The notes under the pieces: model-generated
Told to the model about the DNA's origin: nothing
The model's database searches: none
Seen by the model: only the letters and a program-made list of their open reading frames with translations
Source: an uncultured Phocaeicola sp.
GTDB lineage: Bacteria > Bacteroidota > Bacteroidia > Bacteroidales > Bacteroidaceae
DNA length: 55,851 bases
Direction of reading: 5' to 3'
Assembly: GCA_958434805.1 (NCBI GenBank)
Contig: CAUBDX010000021.1
Span: 1 to 55,851, forward strand
Shown: one piece after another, positions 9,494 to 18,734 of the stretch
Numbering within the stretch: the first letter of the stretch is position 1
How the letters are laid out: every line of letters starts with the position of its first letter
Position numbers and translations under genes: made by a program

Positions 9494-10900
9494 ATGGGTG
9501 GTTTTTTTGGAACAGTCTCAAAGGCTGAATGCGTCACCGACTTATTTTACGGGACGGACTATAATTCACATTTAGGAACAAAAAGAGGTGGTTTGGCTAC
9601 GTATGCCCAAGGAGAGGGATTTATGCGTTCTATCCACAATTTGGAGAGTTCTTATTTCCGCACGAAGTTTGAATCTGAACTTCCAAAGTTCAAAGGTAGT
9701 TCGGGTATCGGCATTATCAGTGATACGGACCCGCAGCCTATCGTGATAAACTCGCATCTGGGCAAGTTCGCCATCGTCACAGTAGCTAAAATCAATAACA
9801 TTACGGAATTGGAACGCGACTTGCTGGCAGCTAATATGCACTTTTCTGAAATGAGTCTTGGCAAGACGAATCAGACGGAGCTGATCGCATTGCTTATTGT
9901 GCAAGGGAAAAATTTTGTAGATGGTATAGAGAATGTCTTTAATAAAATCAAAGGATCATGCTCCATGCTGATATTGACGGAAGACGGTATTATAGCAGCA
10001 CGTGACAAATGGGGGCGTACTCCGATTGTGATAGGTAAAAAAGAGGGTGCGTATGCTGCGACAAGTGAATCAAGCAGTTTGCCGAATCTGGATTATGAAA
10101 TAGAGAAATATGTAGGACCGGGCGAAATTATTCGCTTGCGTGCCGACGGAATGGAACAAATGCGCAAGCCGAACGAAGGAATGCAGATTTGTTCTTTTTT
10201 GTGGGTATATTATGGATTTCCTGTTTCATGCTATGAAGGGAAAAATGTAGAGGAAGTACGTTTTATGAGTGGTTATAAAATGGGGCAGAAGGACGATTCG
10301 GAAGTTGATTGTGCCTGCGGTATTCCTGATTCGGGAGTAGGTATGGCATTGGGGTATGCTGAAGGCAAAGGAATTCCTTATCATCGTGCTATTGCCAAGT
10401 ACACACCCACCTGGCCTCGTAGTTTTACTCCTGCCAATCAGGAAATGCGTTCACTGGTAGCAAAAATGAAGCTGATACCTAATCGTGCAATGCTGGAAGG
10501 TAAGCGCGTGTTGTTCTGTGACGATTCTATAGTGCGTGGAACCCAACTTCGTGATAATGTAAAAATTTTATTTGATTATGGTGCCAAAGAGGTTCATATG
10601 CGCATTGCTTGTCCGCCATTGATTTATGGATGCCCTTTCATTGGTTTCACTTCTTCAAAAAGTGATTTGGAATTGATAACCCGCCGGATGATTAAGGAGA
10701 TTGAAGGCGATGAAAATAAGAATCTGGAAAAATATGCAACGACAGATTCGCCGGAGTATAAGAAGATGGTGCAAATGATTGCCGACCGCTTCGGTCTGAG
10801 CTCCTTGAAATTCAATACTTTGGAAACTTTGGTAGAAGCGATAGGATTACCAAAATGTAAGGTATGTACCCATTGTTTTGATGGTTCCAGTTGTTTCTAA
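9494..10900 (+). CDS. PurF-like amidophosphoribosyltransferase lacking the glutaminase cysteine
   Basis: The 468-residue protein has the two-domain layout of PurF: an N-terminal class II glutaminase domain (about 1-220) and a C-terminal phosphoribosyltransferase domain with the PRPP loop LFCDDSIVRGTQL near residue 345. PurF makes phosphoribosylamine from PRPP and glutamine. Here the start reads MGGFFG, where the family has a catalytic cysteine (CG[IV]FG). An in-frame stop at 9470-9472 rules out a longer N-terminus. The RGQ segment is also altered, to KRGGL. Cysteines 233 and 380 and a C-terminal CxxC (458/461) sit where Bacillus-type PurF has its iron-sulfur ligands. So the transferase and cluster sites look kept while the glutaminase looks lost. 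It may use ammonia, a partner glutaminase, or another substrate. Confidence 0.8.
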   Translation: MGGFFGTVSKAECVTDLFYGTDYNSHLGTKRGGLATYAQGEGFMRSIHNLESSYFRTKFESELPKFKGSSGIGIISDTDPQPIVINSHLGKFAIVTVAKINNITELERDLLAANMHFSEMSLGKTNQTELIALLIVQGKNFVDGIENVFNKIKGSCSMLILTEDGIIAARDKWGRTPIVIGKKEGAYAATSESSSLPNLDYEIEKYVGPGEIIRLRADGMEQMRKPNEGMQICSFLWVYYGFPVSCYEGKNVEEVRFMSGYKMGQKDDSEVDCACGIPDSGVGMALGYAEGKGIPYHRAIAKYTPTWPRSFTPANQEMRSLVAKMKLIPNRAMLEGKRVLFCDDSIVRGTQLRDNVKILFDYGAKEVHMRIACPPLIYGCPFIGFTSSKSDLELITRRMIKEIEGDENKNLEKYATTDSPEYKKMVQMIADRFGLSSLKFNTLETLVEAIGLPKCKVCTHCFDGSSCF

Positions 10901-10924
10901 TAACAAAATAATAAAATATTAATG

Positions 10925-10970
10925 AAAAAGAGCCGTGATTTGTTTGGCAATTCACGGCTCTTTTTCTATT
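10925..10970 (+). terminator. Rho-independent terminator after the purF-like gene
   Basis: A 14-bp stem, 10925-10938 with 10952-10965, has A-rich and T-rich ends flanking the GAGCCGTGA core and could work in both directions. It isolates the gene from pepT. Confidence 0.8.
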
Positions 10971-11007
10971 TTTACAGGCAAGTATGAATATTAAAACAAA
11001 AAGAAAA

Positions 11008-12228
11008 ATGACGGTGATAGAACGATTTTTAAAATATGTAAGCTTCGACACTCAGTCTGATGAGAATAGCGGGGCTACCCCCAGTACACCGAAGCAGATG
11101 GTGTTTGCACAATATTTAAGATCTGAATTGGAACAATTGGGCTTTCAGGAAATTTCTTTGGATGAGAATGGTTATCTGTTTGCCACATGGCCGGCCAATA
11201 CGGATAAACCGGTTCCTACCATCGGATTTATTGCACACATGGATACCAGTCCCGATATGACGGGTGCGGGAGTCACCCCACGCATTGTCTATGGTTATGA
11301 CGGAACGGATATTGTATTATGCGAAGAAGACAACATTATACTTTCTCCCAAGCAATTTCCCGAACTGTTGGATCATAAAGGGGAGGACCTTATTGTAACC
11401 AACGGCAAAACATTGTTGGGAGCTGATGACAAGGCGGGCATTGCTGAAATCATCTCGGCTATGGTATATTTGAAAGAACATCCTGAAATCAAGCATGGAA
11501 AAATTCGTGTGGGATTTAATCCTGATGAAGAAATAGGCTTGGGTGCACATAAATTTGATGTGGAGAGATTCGGATGCGAGTGGGCATATACGATGGATGG
11601 TGGTGAAGTAGGGGAGTTGGAGTTTGAAAACTTTAATGCCGCTTCTGCGAAAGTGATTATTAAAGGACGTAACGTACATCCGGGATATGCAAAGGATAAA
11701 ATGATCAACTCCTTGCGTGTGGCTAATGAGTTTGTGTCTTTACTGCCTACGGACGAAGTGCCCGAATGTACTGATGGTTATCAGGGATTCTATCATTTGA
11801 TTGGCATGACGGGTGAAGTGGAGCAGACTACCATCTCTTATATAATCCGTGATCATGACCGTGCCAAGTTTGAGGCATGCAAGGAAAATATGAAAAAGTG
11901 GGCGGAAATCATCAATAAGAAATATGGAGAAGGCACCGTTACATTGGAATTGAAAGACCAGTATTACAATATGCGTGAGAAAATTGAGCCGGTGATGCAT
12001 ATCATTGATATCGCTTTCAAGGCTATGGAAGAGGCGGGCGTGACACCTAAGGTGAAGGCTATCCGCGGTGGAACGGATGGTGCACAACTTTCATTCAAGG
12101 GATTGCCTTGTCCCAATATTTTTGCCGGCGGCTTGAATTTTCATGGCAGATATGAGTTCGTGCCAATCCAGTCTATTGAGAAAGCCATGAAAGTGGTGGT
12201 GAAAATCGCTGAATTGGTGGCAAGATAA
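11008..12228 (+). CDS. pepT: Peptidase T (tripeptide aminopeptidase)
   Basis: A cytoplasmic M20-family metallopeptidase that removes the N-terminal residue from tripeptides. I place the start at 11008, giving [17 protein letters not shown] and 406 residues, because it aligns with the normal PepT start; an ATG at 10984 would add eight residues. Zinc ligands and catalytic residues are visible: [28 protein letters not shown] and the late FHGRYEF histidine. The dimerisation domain carries [11 protein letters not shown]. Length is normal. gcvT follows after 35 bp, so the two may be cotranscribed. Confidence 0.93.
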   Translation: MTVIERFLKYVSFDTQSDENSGATPSTPKQMVFAQYLRSELEQLGFQEISLDENGYLFATWPANTDKPVPTIGFIAHMDTSPDMTGAGVTPRIVYGYDGTDIVLCEEDNIILSPKQFPELLDHKGEDLIVTNGKTLLGADDKAGIAEIISAMVYLKEHPEIKHGKIRVGFNPDEEIGLGAHKFDVERFGCEWAYTMDGGEVGELEFENFNAASAKVIIKGRNVHPGYAKDKMINSLRVANEFVSLLPTDEVPECTDGYQGFYHLIGMTGEVEQTTISYIIRDHDRAKFEACKENMKKWAEIINKKYGEGTVTLELKDQYYNMREKIEPVMHIIDIAFKAMEEAGVTPKVKAIRGGTDGAQLSFKGLPCPNIFAGGLNFHGRYEFVPIQSIEKAMKVVVKIAELVAR

Positions 12229-12263
12229 GTAATTTATTAACCTTAAAATAGTAGAGTAATAAC

Positions 12264-13349
12264 ATGAAAACAACTCCGTTTACCGAAACACACATTGCCT
12301 TGGGGGCGAAAATGCACGAATTTGCAGGTTATAATATGCCTATTGAATATTCGGGAATTATTGATGAACATCTTACTGTATGTAATGCCGTAGGTGTTTT
12401 TGATGTATCCCATATGGGTGAATTTTGGGTAAAAGGTTCTAATGCGTTGGAGTTTTTGCAGCAAGTGACTTCAAACAATGTGGCGACTTTGCCCGTCGGT
12501 AAAGCGCAATATACTTGTTTCCCTAATGAGGAGGGAGGTATTGTTGATGACCTGTTGGTATATCACTATGAATCCGAAAAATACTTGTTGGTGGTAAATG
12601 CGGCCAATATTGAGAAAGACTGGAACTGGTGTGTCAGCCATAACACAGTGGGTGCGGAATTGGAAAACGCATCCGACCGTATGGCACAGCTTGCTATTCA
12701 GGGACCGAAGGCTATGGAAGTTTTGCAAAAACTGACTCCGGTCAACTTGTCTGAAATTCCTTATTATGCTTTTACCACAGGTGAGTTCGCCGGTCAGAAA
12801 GATGTGATTATTTCGAATACCGGTTATACCGGTGCAGGTGGTTTCGAGCTTTATTTTTATCCCGAAGCCGGTCAGGCTATCTGGAAAGCAATTTTTGAAG
12901 CAGGTGCTCCTGAAGGGATTAAACCTATCGGGCTAGGGGCTCGTGATACATTACGTTTGGAAATGGGCTTTTGCCTGTATGGTAATGATTTGAGTGATAC
13001 CACTTCTCCGTTGGAAGCAGGATTGGGCTGGATTACCAAGTTTGTTGAAGGAAAGAATTTCACTTCACGTGCTTTACTTGAAAAGCAGAAAGCCGAAGGA
13101 TTGAAACGCAAGCTGATTGCTTTTGAAATGGTAGACCGTGGTATTCCCCGTCATGGTTATGAACTGGTAAATGCTGATGGAGAGAAAATAGGTGAAGTAA
13201 CTAGTGGAACCATGTCTCCAATGCGTAAGATTGGTATCGGTATGGGATATGTTCAGACCGCTTACACGGCATTAGGTACTGAAATATTTATTGATGTGCG
13301 CGGACGCAAGCTGAAAGCTGTAGTAGTAAAGGCCCCGTTCAGAAAATAA
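12264..13349 (+). CDS. gcvT: Aminomethyltransferase (glycine cleavage T protein)
   Basis: The T protein of the glycine cleavage system moves the aminomethyl carbon from the H protein to tetrahydrofolate, releasing ammonia. The 361-residue length is normal. It shows the family landmarks [37 protein letters not shown] and the late [21 protein letters not shown]. No H or P protein gene is nearby, and the 35-bp gap from pepT leaves no room for a glycine riboswitch. A strong terminator follows. Confidence 0.95.
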   Translation: MKTTPFTETHIALGAKMHEFAGYNMPIEYSGIIDEHLTVCNAVGVFDVSHMGEFWVKGSNALEFLQQVTSNNVATLPVGKAQYTCFPNEEGGIVDDLLVYHYESEKYLLVVNAANIEKDWNWCVSHNTVGAELENASDRMAQLAIQGPKAMEVLQKLTPVNLSEIPYYAFTTGEFAGQKDVIISNTGYTGAGGFELYFYPEAGQAIWKAIFEAGAPEGIKPIGLGARDTLRLEMGFCLYGNDLSDTTSPLEAGLGWITKFVEGKNFTSRALLEKQKAEGLKRKLIAFEMVDRGIPRHGYELVNADGEKIGEVTSGTMSPMRKIGIGMGYVQTAYTALGTEIFIDVRGRKLKAVVVKAPFRK

Positions 13350-13380
13350 ATCGAAAGCCGGAAAAGAGAACGCTGATAAC

Positions 13381-13427
13381 AAAGAAAACGCGAATATTCA
13401 AGAAATCTGGATATTCGCGTTTTCTTT
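13381..13427 (+). terminator. Strong terminator after gcvT
   Basis: A perfect 17-bp stem (13381-13397 with 13411-13427) carries AAAGAAAA at one end and TTTTCTTT at the other, with a 13-base loop. Confidence 0.8.
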
Positions 13428-13526
13428 ATATGGCTGATATACATTTACGGTTAGTTCCTTTTCATAAAAACAGCTTTTAATGCAAAATTAATAATAGGAT
13501 GAAGAATATGATAAATAGATAATTCT

Positions 13527-13534
13527 TAATTTTG
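13527..13534 (+). promoter_or_regulatory. Bacteroidetes -7 box for the antiporter gene
   Basis: TAATTTTG lies 20 bp before the start codon at 13555. Confidence 0.5.
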
Positions 13535-13554
13535 CAATCAAAAATTTATTAGCT

Positions 13555-15822
13555 ATGTCTGAATTGGCTCCATTGATAAGTGATTTGGCTTTGATTCTGA
13601 TCTGCGCCGGTGTCATGACGCTCGTCTTTAAACGGTTAAAGCAACCTCTTGTTCTCGGCTATATCGTAGCCGGCTTTTTGGCAAGTCCCCATGTTCCTCT
13701 TACTCCGTCGGTCATTGATGTGGCCAATATCCATACATGGTCGGAGATTGGTGTGATATTCTTGTTGTTCGCTCTAGGGTTGGAATTTAGTTTCAAGAAA
13801 CTGGTGAAGGTAGGGGGGACGGCGGTCATTGCGGCGTGTACCATTATATTTTGTATGATATTGGTTGGGATTTTTGTAGGGTGGTCTTTCGGGTGGCAAC
13901 GCATGGACTGTCTGTATTTGGGAGGTATGTTGGCCATGTCCTCCACGACTATTATCTATAAGGCTTTTGATGATTTGGGATTGAGGCAGCAACGGTTTGC
14001 CGGCTTGGTTCTTAGTATTTTGATATTGGAAGATATATTGGCTATTGTTTTGATGGTTATGTTGAGTACAATGGCAGTGAGTCAGAATTTCGAGGGCAGT
14101 GAAATGGTATATAGTATTGCCAAATTATTATTCTTCCTTATATTGTGGTTTGTGGTAGGTATTTATATCATTCCTACATTTTTGAAGCGTTCCCGCAAGT
14201 GGATGGCAAATGAAACATTGCTGATTGTTTCGCTGGCATTGTGCTTCGGTATGGTAGTTGTGGCGGCCAAGGTTGGATTTTCGGCTGCGTTTGGAGCTTT
14301 TATAATGGGGTCTATTTTGGCAGAAACGGTAGAGGCCGAAAATATAGAGAAGCTTGTGGCCCCTGTAAAGGATTTGTTTGGAGCCATTTTCTTTGTATCT
14401 GTGGGAATGATGGTAGACCCTGCCATGATTGTAGAATATATATGGCCCATTGTGATTATTACATTGGCCATTCTGCTTGGGCAGGTTATTTTTGGTACAG
14501 GTGGCGTGATTTTGTCGGGACAGCCGTTGAAAGTTGCCATGCAATGTGGCTTCAGTCTGACCCAGATTGGTGAATTTGCATTTATTATCGCTTCGTTGGG
14601 GGTAAGTCTGAAAGTAACCAGTGATTTCTTATATCCTATTGTGGTGGCTGTTTCGGTCATTACCACATTTCTGACCCCGTATATGATACGTTTGGCGATA
14701 CCTGCTTATCATATAGTAGAGAAACGTCTGCCCGGCAAATGGAAAAAAATGCTTGAGCGTTATTCATCGGGATCACAAACGGTGAATCATGAAAACAATT
14801 GGAAGAAATTGTTGGTTGCCATAGCTAGGATCGTAGCTGTTTATTCTGTATTGTGTATAGCTATGATTACACTTTCATTCCATTTTATTATTCCATTGTT
14901 CCGGGCTAGTCTGCCTGTCTTTTGGGCCAATCTGGCAGGAACTGTTTTTACTATCGTTTGCATCGCACCTTTCTTGCGTGCCATTATCATGAAAAAAAAC
15001 CACTCTGTAGAGTTCCAGGCGTTATGGCAGGATAGCCGTTTCAACCGGGCTCCCTTAATTTCTACCATTTTACTCCGTATAGTGATAGCTGTCATGTTTG
15101 TGATGTTTGTTATAGAGAAACTTTTTCAGACTTCCACGACTTTGCTGATCGGTATAGCCGTTGTTTTGGTAGGTATGATGATGTTCTCGCGATGGCTGAA
15201 GAAGCAATCTATATTCATGGAGCGTACTTTTATTCAGAATTTGCGTTTCAGGGATGTGCATGCTGAGTTCACAGGTCAGAAGCGTCCTGAGTATGAAGGA
15301 CATTTGTTGTCCCGCGACTTACATCTTTCGGATTTTGAGATACCTGCGGATTCCTTATGGGCGGGATATACGTTAAGAGAGTTGAATTTGGGGCATAAAT
15401 ACGGAGTACATGTGGCATCTATCATTCGTGGAATGCATCGTATTAATATTCCGGGGGCGAATGTACGTCTGTTTCCCGGTGACACCATACAGGTAATCGG
15501 TACGGATGAGCAGTTGGGCGAGTTTGCCCGTCAGGCAGAAAGAGTATCAGCCGCCGCTGAAGAGGAAGATTTGGAAAGGCGTGAAATGAATCTGAAACAG
15601 TTCATTATAGATCGTAACTCATTTTTCTTGGGTAAAAATATTAAAGAAAGTGGTATCCGGGATGAGTACAAATGTCTGGTGGTAGGCGTCGAAAAAGAAG
15701 ATAGTACGCTGATGACCCCTGATATCAATGTACCTTTTACGGAAGGAGATGTGGTATGGGTGGTAGGCGAACGGGAGGATGTGTACCGTTTGTTGGGTAA
15801 GAAAGAAAAAGAGGAAGAATAA
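13555..15822 (+). CDS. CPA2-family monovalent cation:proton antiporter (KefB-like) with two RCK_C domains
   Basis: A 755-residue inner-membrane transporter. The first about 390 residues form a Na+/H+-exchanger-type core with about 12 hydrophobic helices, including GYIVAGFLASP, FLLFALGLEF, SSTTIIYKAF and the GFSAAFGAFIMG segment. A further group of three to four hydrophobic segments follows (about 420-560). The C-terminus carries two RCK_C (TrkA_C)-like domains, about 590-660 and 675-745, each ending in a GD-type motif (FPGDTIQVIG, TEGDVVWVVG). No nucleotide-binding RCK_N (GxGxxG) domain is visible, unlike KefB/KefC, so gating by glutathione or NAD is unlikely. The transported ion (K+ or Na+) cannot be told. 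A HIT gene follows after 24 bp. Confidence 0.85.
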   Translation: MSELAPLISDLALILICAGVMTLVFKRLKQPLVLGYIVAGFLASPHVPLTPSVIDVANIHTWSEIGVIFLLFALGLEFSFKKLVKVGGTAVIAACTIIFCMILVGIFVGWSFGWQRMDCLYLGGMLAMSSTTIIYKAFDDLGLRQQRFAGLVLSILILEDILAIVLMVMLSTMAVSQNFEGSEMVYSIAKLLFFLILWFVVGIYIIPTFLKRSRKWMANETLLIVSLALCFGMVVVAAKVGFSAAFGAFIMGSILAETVEAENIEKLVAPVKDLFGAIFFVSVGMMVDPAMIVEYIWPIVIITLAILLGQVIFGTGGVILSGQPLKVAMQCGFSLTQIGEFAFIIASLGVSLKVTSDFLYPIVVAVSVITTFLTPYMIRLAIPAYHIVEKRLPGKWKKMLERYSSGSQTVNHENNWKKLLVAIARIVAVYSVLCIAMITLSFHFIIPLFRASLPVFWANLAGTVFTIVCIAPFLRAIIMKKNHSVEFQALWQDSRFNRAPLISTILLRIVIAVMFVMFVIEKLFQTSTTLLIGIAVVLVGMMMFSRWLKKQSIFMERTFIQNLRFRDVHAEFTGQKRPEYEGHLLSRDLHLSDFEIPADSLWAGYTLRELNLGHKYGVHVASIIRGMHRINIPGANVRLFPGDTIQVIGTDEQLGEFARQAERVSAAAEEEDLERREMNLKQFIIDRNSFFLGKNIKESGIRDEYKCLVVGVEKEDSTLMTPDINVPFTEGDVVWVVGEREDVYRLLGKKEKEEE

Positions 15823-15846
15823 TTAATTTTAATACATAAGAAAACC

Positions 15847-16272
15847 ATGAAAAGTGATCCTAAAGATTGTCTGTATTGTCAGAACAATGAGACATTGCAC
15901 AATTTAATGATTGAAATAGCTCCACTGAGTGTTTCACGCGTATTCCTGTTTAAGGAACAAACCTATCGCGGACGTTGCCTTGTTGCTTATAAAGATCATG
16001 TAAACGACTTGTTTGAACTGAGTGATGAAGAACGTAATGCATTTATGGCAGATGTTGCCCGTGTGACCCGTGCTATGGACAAGGCTTTCCACCCTGAAAA
16101 AATAAATTACGGAGCATATAGTGACAAACTTTCTCACCTGCATTTTCATCTGGCTCCCAAGTATGTGGACGGACCTGATTATGGAGGTGTATTTCAGATG
16201 AATCCGGGAAAAGTTTATCTGACTGATGCGGAATACCAAGAAATGATTGAAGCTATAAAGAAAAATCTGTAG
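15847..16272 (+). CDS. HIT-family nucleotide-binding protein
   Basis: A 141-residue cytoplasmic protein with the histidine-triad motif HLHFHLAP near residue 98, the active site of nucleotide hydrolases and transferases. An N-terminal DCLYC...NNETLHNLM region suggests a Fhit/HINT-like member with a cysteine pair. The substrate is unknown; likely ones are AMP-linked compounds or dinucleoside polyphosphates. It is 24 bp after the antiporter gene and probably cotranscribed with it. Confidence 0.85.
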   Translation: MKSDPKDCLYCQNNETLHNLMIEIAPLSVSRVFLFKEQTYRGRCLVAYKDHVNDLFELSDEERNAFMADVARVTRAMDKAFHPEKINYGAYSDKLSHLHFHLAPKYVDGPDYGGVFQMNPGKVYLTDAEYQEMIEAIKKNL

Positions 16273-16291
16273 TAGTGAAATGATTAACAGA

Positions 16292-16365
16292 TAGATAGTA
16301 GTTAATGGCTAGTGATTAATAGCAGATGCATACACCTACAATCACTAACCATTAATCACTATCTA
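16292..16365. terminator. Long hairpin between convergent genes
   Basis: Positions 16292-16318 pair with 16340-16365 over about 26 bp with three mismatches. The right arm runs into the stop codon of the minus-strand S4 gene. It probably ends transcription of the HIT gene on one side and the S4/pth/rplY operon on the other. Confidence 0.55.
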
Positions 16366-16791
16366 TTCTTGTTCTTCGAAATCAAATTCAAAGTCGAAGT
16401 CATCATCACCGAAATATTCAGGAGTAATGAATTCTTCCATGCTGCGACGGTCCTTCTTGGTGGGACGCCCTGTTCCGCGGGCGCGATCAACAAAACCGCT
16501 GATTCTGCTCATTTCCAGTAATTCATATTGCTCCGGAGTCGTTACATTCTCCAGAATTTCAGGAACCAATTTGGCACCTATACGTTTCTCTATTGCCTGT
16601 AAAACTTTAAATGAGTACGTGACAGGCGGTTTCTTTACCTGTATCACTTCTCCCGGCTTTATCATTCTCGACGGCTTCACCTGAGTACCGTTGATGGAAA
16701 CCCGTCCTTTCTTGCATGCTTCGGCAGCGATAGTACGGGTCTTGAATATACGTGAGGCCCACAGCCATTTATCAATTCTTGCTTCAGCCAT
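16363..16791 (-). CDS. S4-domain RNA-binding protein, HslR/Hsp15-like
   Basis: A 142-residue protein. Residues 1-65 form an S4 RNA-binding fold (RIDKWLWASRIFKTRT, then RVSINGTQVKPS and GEVIQV). The C-terminus is a low-complexity acidic tail (DDDFDFEFDFEEQE). Relatives such as Hsp15 bind stalled 50S subunits that still carry nascent chains. The start overlaps the pth stop by one base (TAATG), a sign of translational coupling. Its position beside peptidyl-tRNA hydrolase fits a role in ribosome rescue (inference). Confidence 0.82.
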   Translation of the reverse strand: MAEARIDKWLWASRIFKTRTIAAEACKKGRVSINGTQVKPSRMIKPGEVIQVKKPPVTYSFKVLQAIEKRIGAKLVPEILENVTTPEQYELLEMSRISGFVDRARGTGRPTKKDRRSMEEFITPEYFGDDDFDFEFDFEEQE

Positions 16792-17354
16792 TACTTTTTA
16801 TTGTATTGGTTCATTGTTATACTGATGCCTGCCAGACAAAAACTCTTAATTATGTCGCAAGCCGTTGCTACACGTTCGTCCATGGTCTTCAAATCTTCAT
16901 CAGTGAAGTGACCTAATACAAAATCTATTTGTCCGCCACGGGGAAAATCGTTGCCGATACCAAAGCGCAGACGGGCATAATCCTGTGTACCCAGCGTAGC
17001 AGCTATATGTTTCAAACCATTGTGTCCGGCATCGCTGCCTTTTCCTTTCAGGCGTAGTGTACCGAAAGGAAGGGCGAGGTCGTCCACCACTATCAACACA
17101 TTTTCCAACGGAATGTTTTCTTTCTGCATCCAGTAGCGCACTGCATTTCCACTCAGGTTCATGTAAGTAGACGGTTTCAGCAGGATAAGCTGGCGTCCTT
17201 TGAGCGAGAGGGTGGCAGTAGCCCCATAACGTCCGTCGGTAAAAACAAGATTGGACGCCTTTGCAAGGGCGTCCAATACTGTGAATCCTATGTTGTGACG
17301 GGTATTTCGGTATTCTTCACCTATATTACCCAGTCCTGTAATCAAATATTTCAT
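16791..17354 (-). CDS. pth: Peptidyl-tRNA hydrolase
   Basis: Frees tRNA from peptidyl-tRNAs dropped by ribosomes. The 187-residue length is normal. Active-site elements are present: N in GLGNIG (residue 8), the TRHN histidine (residue 19), and the DDLALPFG aspartate. [11 protein letters not shown] and RLRFGIGN are further landmarks. The usual GLGNPG has Ile for Pro, a mild change. It sits 24 bp after rplY and overlaps the S4 gene, forming a translation-related operon. Confidence 0.96.
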   Translation of the reverse strand: MKYLITGLGNIGEEYRNTRHNIGFTVLDALAKASNLVFTDGRYGATATLSLKGRQLILLKPSTYMNLSGNAVRYWMQKENIPLENVLIVVDDLALPFGTLRLKGKGSDAGHNGLKHIAATLGTQDYARLRFGIGNDFPRGGQIDFVLGHFTDEDLKTMDERVATACDIIKSFCLAGISITMNQYNKK

Positions 17355-17378
17355 TGATAAGGATTAAAAGGTTACTGA

Positions 17379-17975
17379 TTATTTGCCGGCAGTTGCAGCA
17401 GCACCACGAGCGGCACGAGTCAATTTAACTGCACAAACAACGGCTTCTTTAGCGTTAATCAATTCCAAACCTTCATAGCTTAATTCGCCCACTTTGACAG
17501 TCTTGCCCAGACCCAAAGAAGTTACATCAACAACCAGACGTTCAGGAATTACATTGTATAAAGCTTTCACTTTCAGTTTACGCAACTGTAATGCCAATTT
17601 ACCACCGGCACGTACACCTTCTGCCAAACCTTCCAATTGAACAGGAACTTCCATAACGATGGGTTTAGCTTCATCAATCTGATAGAAGTCAACGTGAAGG
17701 ATTGCATCCGTTACAGGATGGAACTGGATATCTTTCAAAATAGCGTTTACTATTTTACCGTCAATGTTCAAGTCTACAACATAGATGTGCGGTGTGTATA
17801 CCAAGTTACGGAGTCCTTCGGTGGGCACGGAGAAGTGAGTAGCTACGGGCAAGCCGTTTTCGTCTTTCTGCACTCCATACAATACACAAGGAACACCATT
17901 GTTCTTACGCAATTCGTGAGTTGCTTTCTTTCCTACGTCTGTTCTGACAGTACCTTTAATTTCAATTGATTTCAT
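17379..17975 (-). CDS. rplY: 50S ribosomal protein L25 (Ctc form)
   Basis: Binds 5S rRNA in the large ribosomal subunit. The 198-residue protein is the long CTC form: an N-terminal L25 domain (1-90, with TDVGKKATHELRKNNGVPCVLYG) and a C-terminal beta domain (about 95-185). It ends in an alanine- and glycine-rich tail. It is the first gene of the rplY-pth-S4 operon, behind a TAATTTTG promoter box 103 bp upstream. Confidence 0.95.
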   Translation of the reverse strand: MKSIEIKGTVRTDVGKKATHELRKNNGVPCVLYGVQKDENGLPVATHFSVPTEGLRNLVYTPHIYVVDLNIDGKIVNAILKDIQFHPVTDAILHVDFYQIDEAKPIVMEVPVQLEGLAEGVRAGGKLALQLRKLKVKALYNVIPERLVVDVTSLGLGKTVKVGELSYEGLELINAKEAVVCAVKLTRAARGAAATAGK

Positions 17976-18077
17976 TGTTTTTTAATTTTTTGTGTTACTC
18001 TAAATTAAGTTGATCTTATTGCTTAATTCGCCATCACACGATGTGGTATATCACACGATGAGCTTGAAAAAGCGGTG

Positions 18078-18085
18078 CAAAATTA
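18078..18085 (-). promoter_or_regulatory. Bacteroidetes -7 box for the rplY operon
   Basis: The minus strand reads TAATTTTG. It lies about 100 bp upstream of rplY and just past the terminator of the preceding minus-strand gene. Confidence 0.5.
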
Positions 18086-18107
18086 CTGCTTATTTCCGAC
18101 TTGACAA

Positions 18108-18144
18108 AAAGAAAGCACAATTTTTTTATCATTGTGCTTTCTTT
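18108..18144 (-). terminator. Terminator after the PUR-like gene
   Basis: A 13-bp perfect stem (18108-18120 with 18132-18144) is followed on the minus strand by a T-rich run. It separates the PUR-like gene from the rplY promoter. Confidence 0.75.
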
Positions 18145-18155
18145 ATCGGTTGGAA

Positions 18156-18539
18156 TCAGAAATCGATATCTATTTTAATTTCATTCGGACTAAGCGGCTT
18201 GTGAGCGTCTTCGGTCGTTTCCTGTTCTTCATTTTCAGTGTGATGAGGTTCAATAGGACCTTGCTCTTCGGCAATAAACTGTATAGCCTGTTGTAAACCG
18301 TTCATGAACTTCTCAAAATCTTCTTTATATAGAAAAATCTTATGTTTTTCGAAGCTTACTTGCGAGTCATCACCTTCTCCCGAAACAATCTTCTTGCTTT
18401 CGGTAATAGCCAAAAACATTTCATCTTTTCGGTTTTTCTTCACATCTAAATAATAAATACGTTTGCCGGCTTTAATTGCTTTTGAAAAAACAATTTCTTT
18501 GTCACCATCCACTACACTTTTCTTTTTATAATCTTCCAT
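18156..18539 (-). CDS. PUR-alpha-like nucleic-acid-binding protein (DUF3276)
   Basis: A 127-residue protein. Residues 10-95 match the bacterial PUR-alpha fold (DUF3276): VFSKAIKAGKRIYYLDVK, LAITESKK and FEKHKIFLYKEDFEKF. PUR proteins bind single-stranded purine-rich DNA or RNA; the bacterial function is poorly known. The C-terminal 30 residues are acidic and probably disordered. It is divergent from nusB with 195 bp between them, and monocistronic. Confidence 0.8.
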   Translation of the reverse strand: MEDYKKKSVVDGDKEIVFSKAIKAGKRIYYLDVKKNRKDEMFLAITESKKIVSGEGDDSQVSFEKHKIFLYKEDFEKFMNGLQQAIQFIAEEQGPIEPHHTENEEQETTEDAHKPLSPNEIKIDIDF

Positions 18540-18643
18540 AACTTAAGTATCTTTATAAATCGGCTTCAAAATTGGACATTTTTTTTAAATGGGCAAAGAA
18601 TTTGCGGATAAACTTCGATGAAAAAAGCGATTTAGATAGCTCT

Positions 18644-18684
18644 ATGTAAATTTTACATTAAAAAATGTAATTATGTTATGTAAA
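18644..18684. promoter_or_regulatory. ATGTAAA/TTTACAT repeat cluster before nusB
   Basis: A perfect 15-bp palindrome, ATGTAAATTTTACAT (18644-18658), is followed by ATGTAAT (18665-18671) and ATGTAAA (18678-18684). The last three half-sites are spaced 13 bp apart and stop 15 bp short of the nusB -7 box. They look like operator half-sites. The binding protein is unknown. Confidence 0.4.
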
Positions 18685-18699
18685 ATCAATGAAAATACC

Positions 18700-18707
18700 T
18701 ACTTTTG
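18700..18707 (+). promoter_or_regulatory. Bacteroidetes -7 box for nusB
   Basis: TACTTTTG matches TAnnTTTG, 27 bp before the nusB start codon. Confidence 0.5.
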
Positions 18708-18734
18708 CAACTCCTTAATAATTTTATGTGAATT

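Noticed and set aside
12229..12263. Glycine riboswitch upstream of gcvT
   Set aside because: Only 35 bp separate pepT and gcvT, too short for the aptamer.
14128..14666. Minus-strand open frames opposite the antiporter gene
   Set aside because: Antisense by-products of a membrane-protein gene; translations are rich in His, Asn and Thr with no domain.
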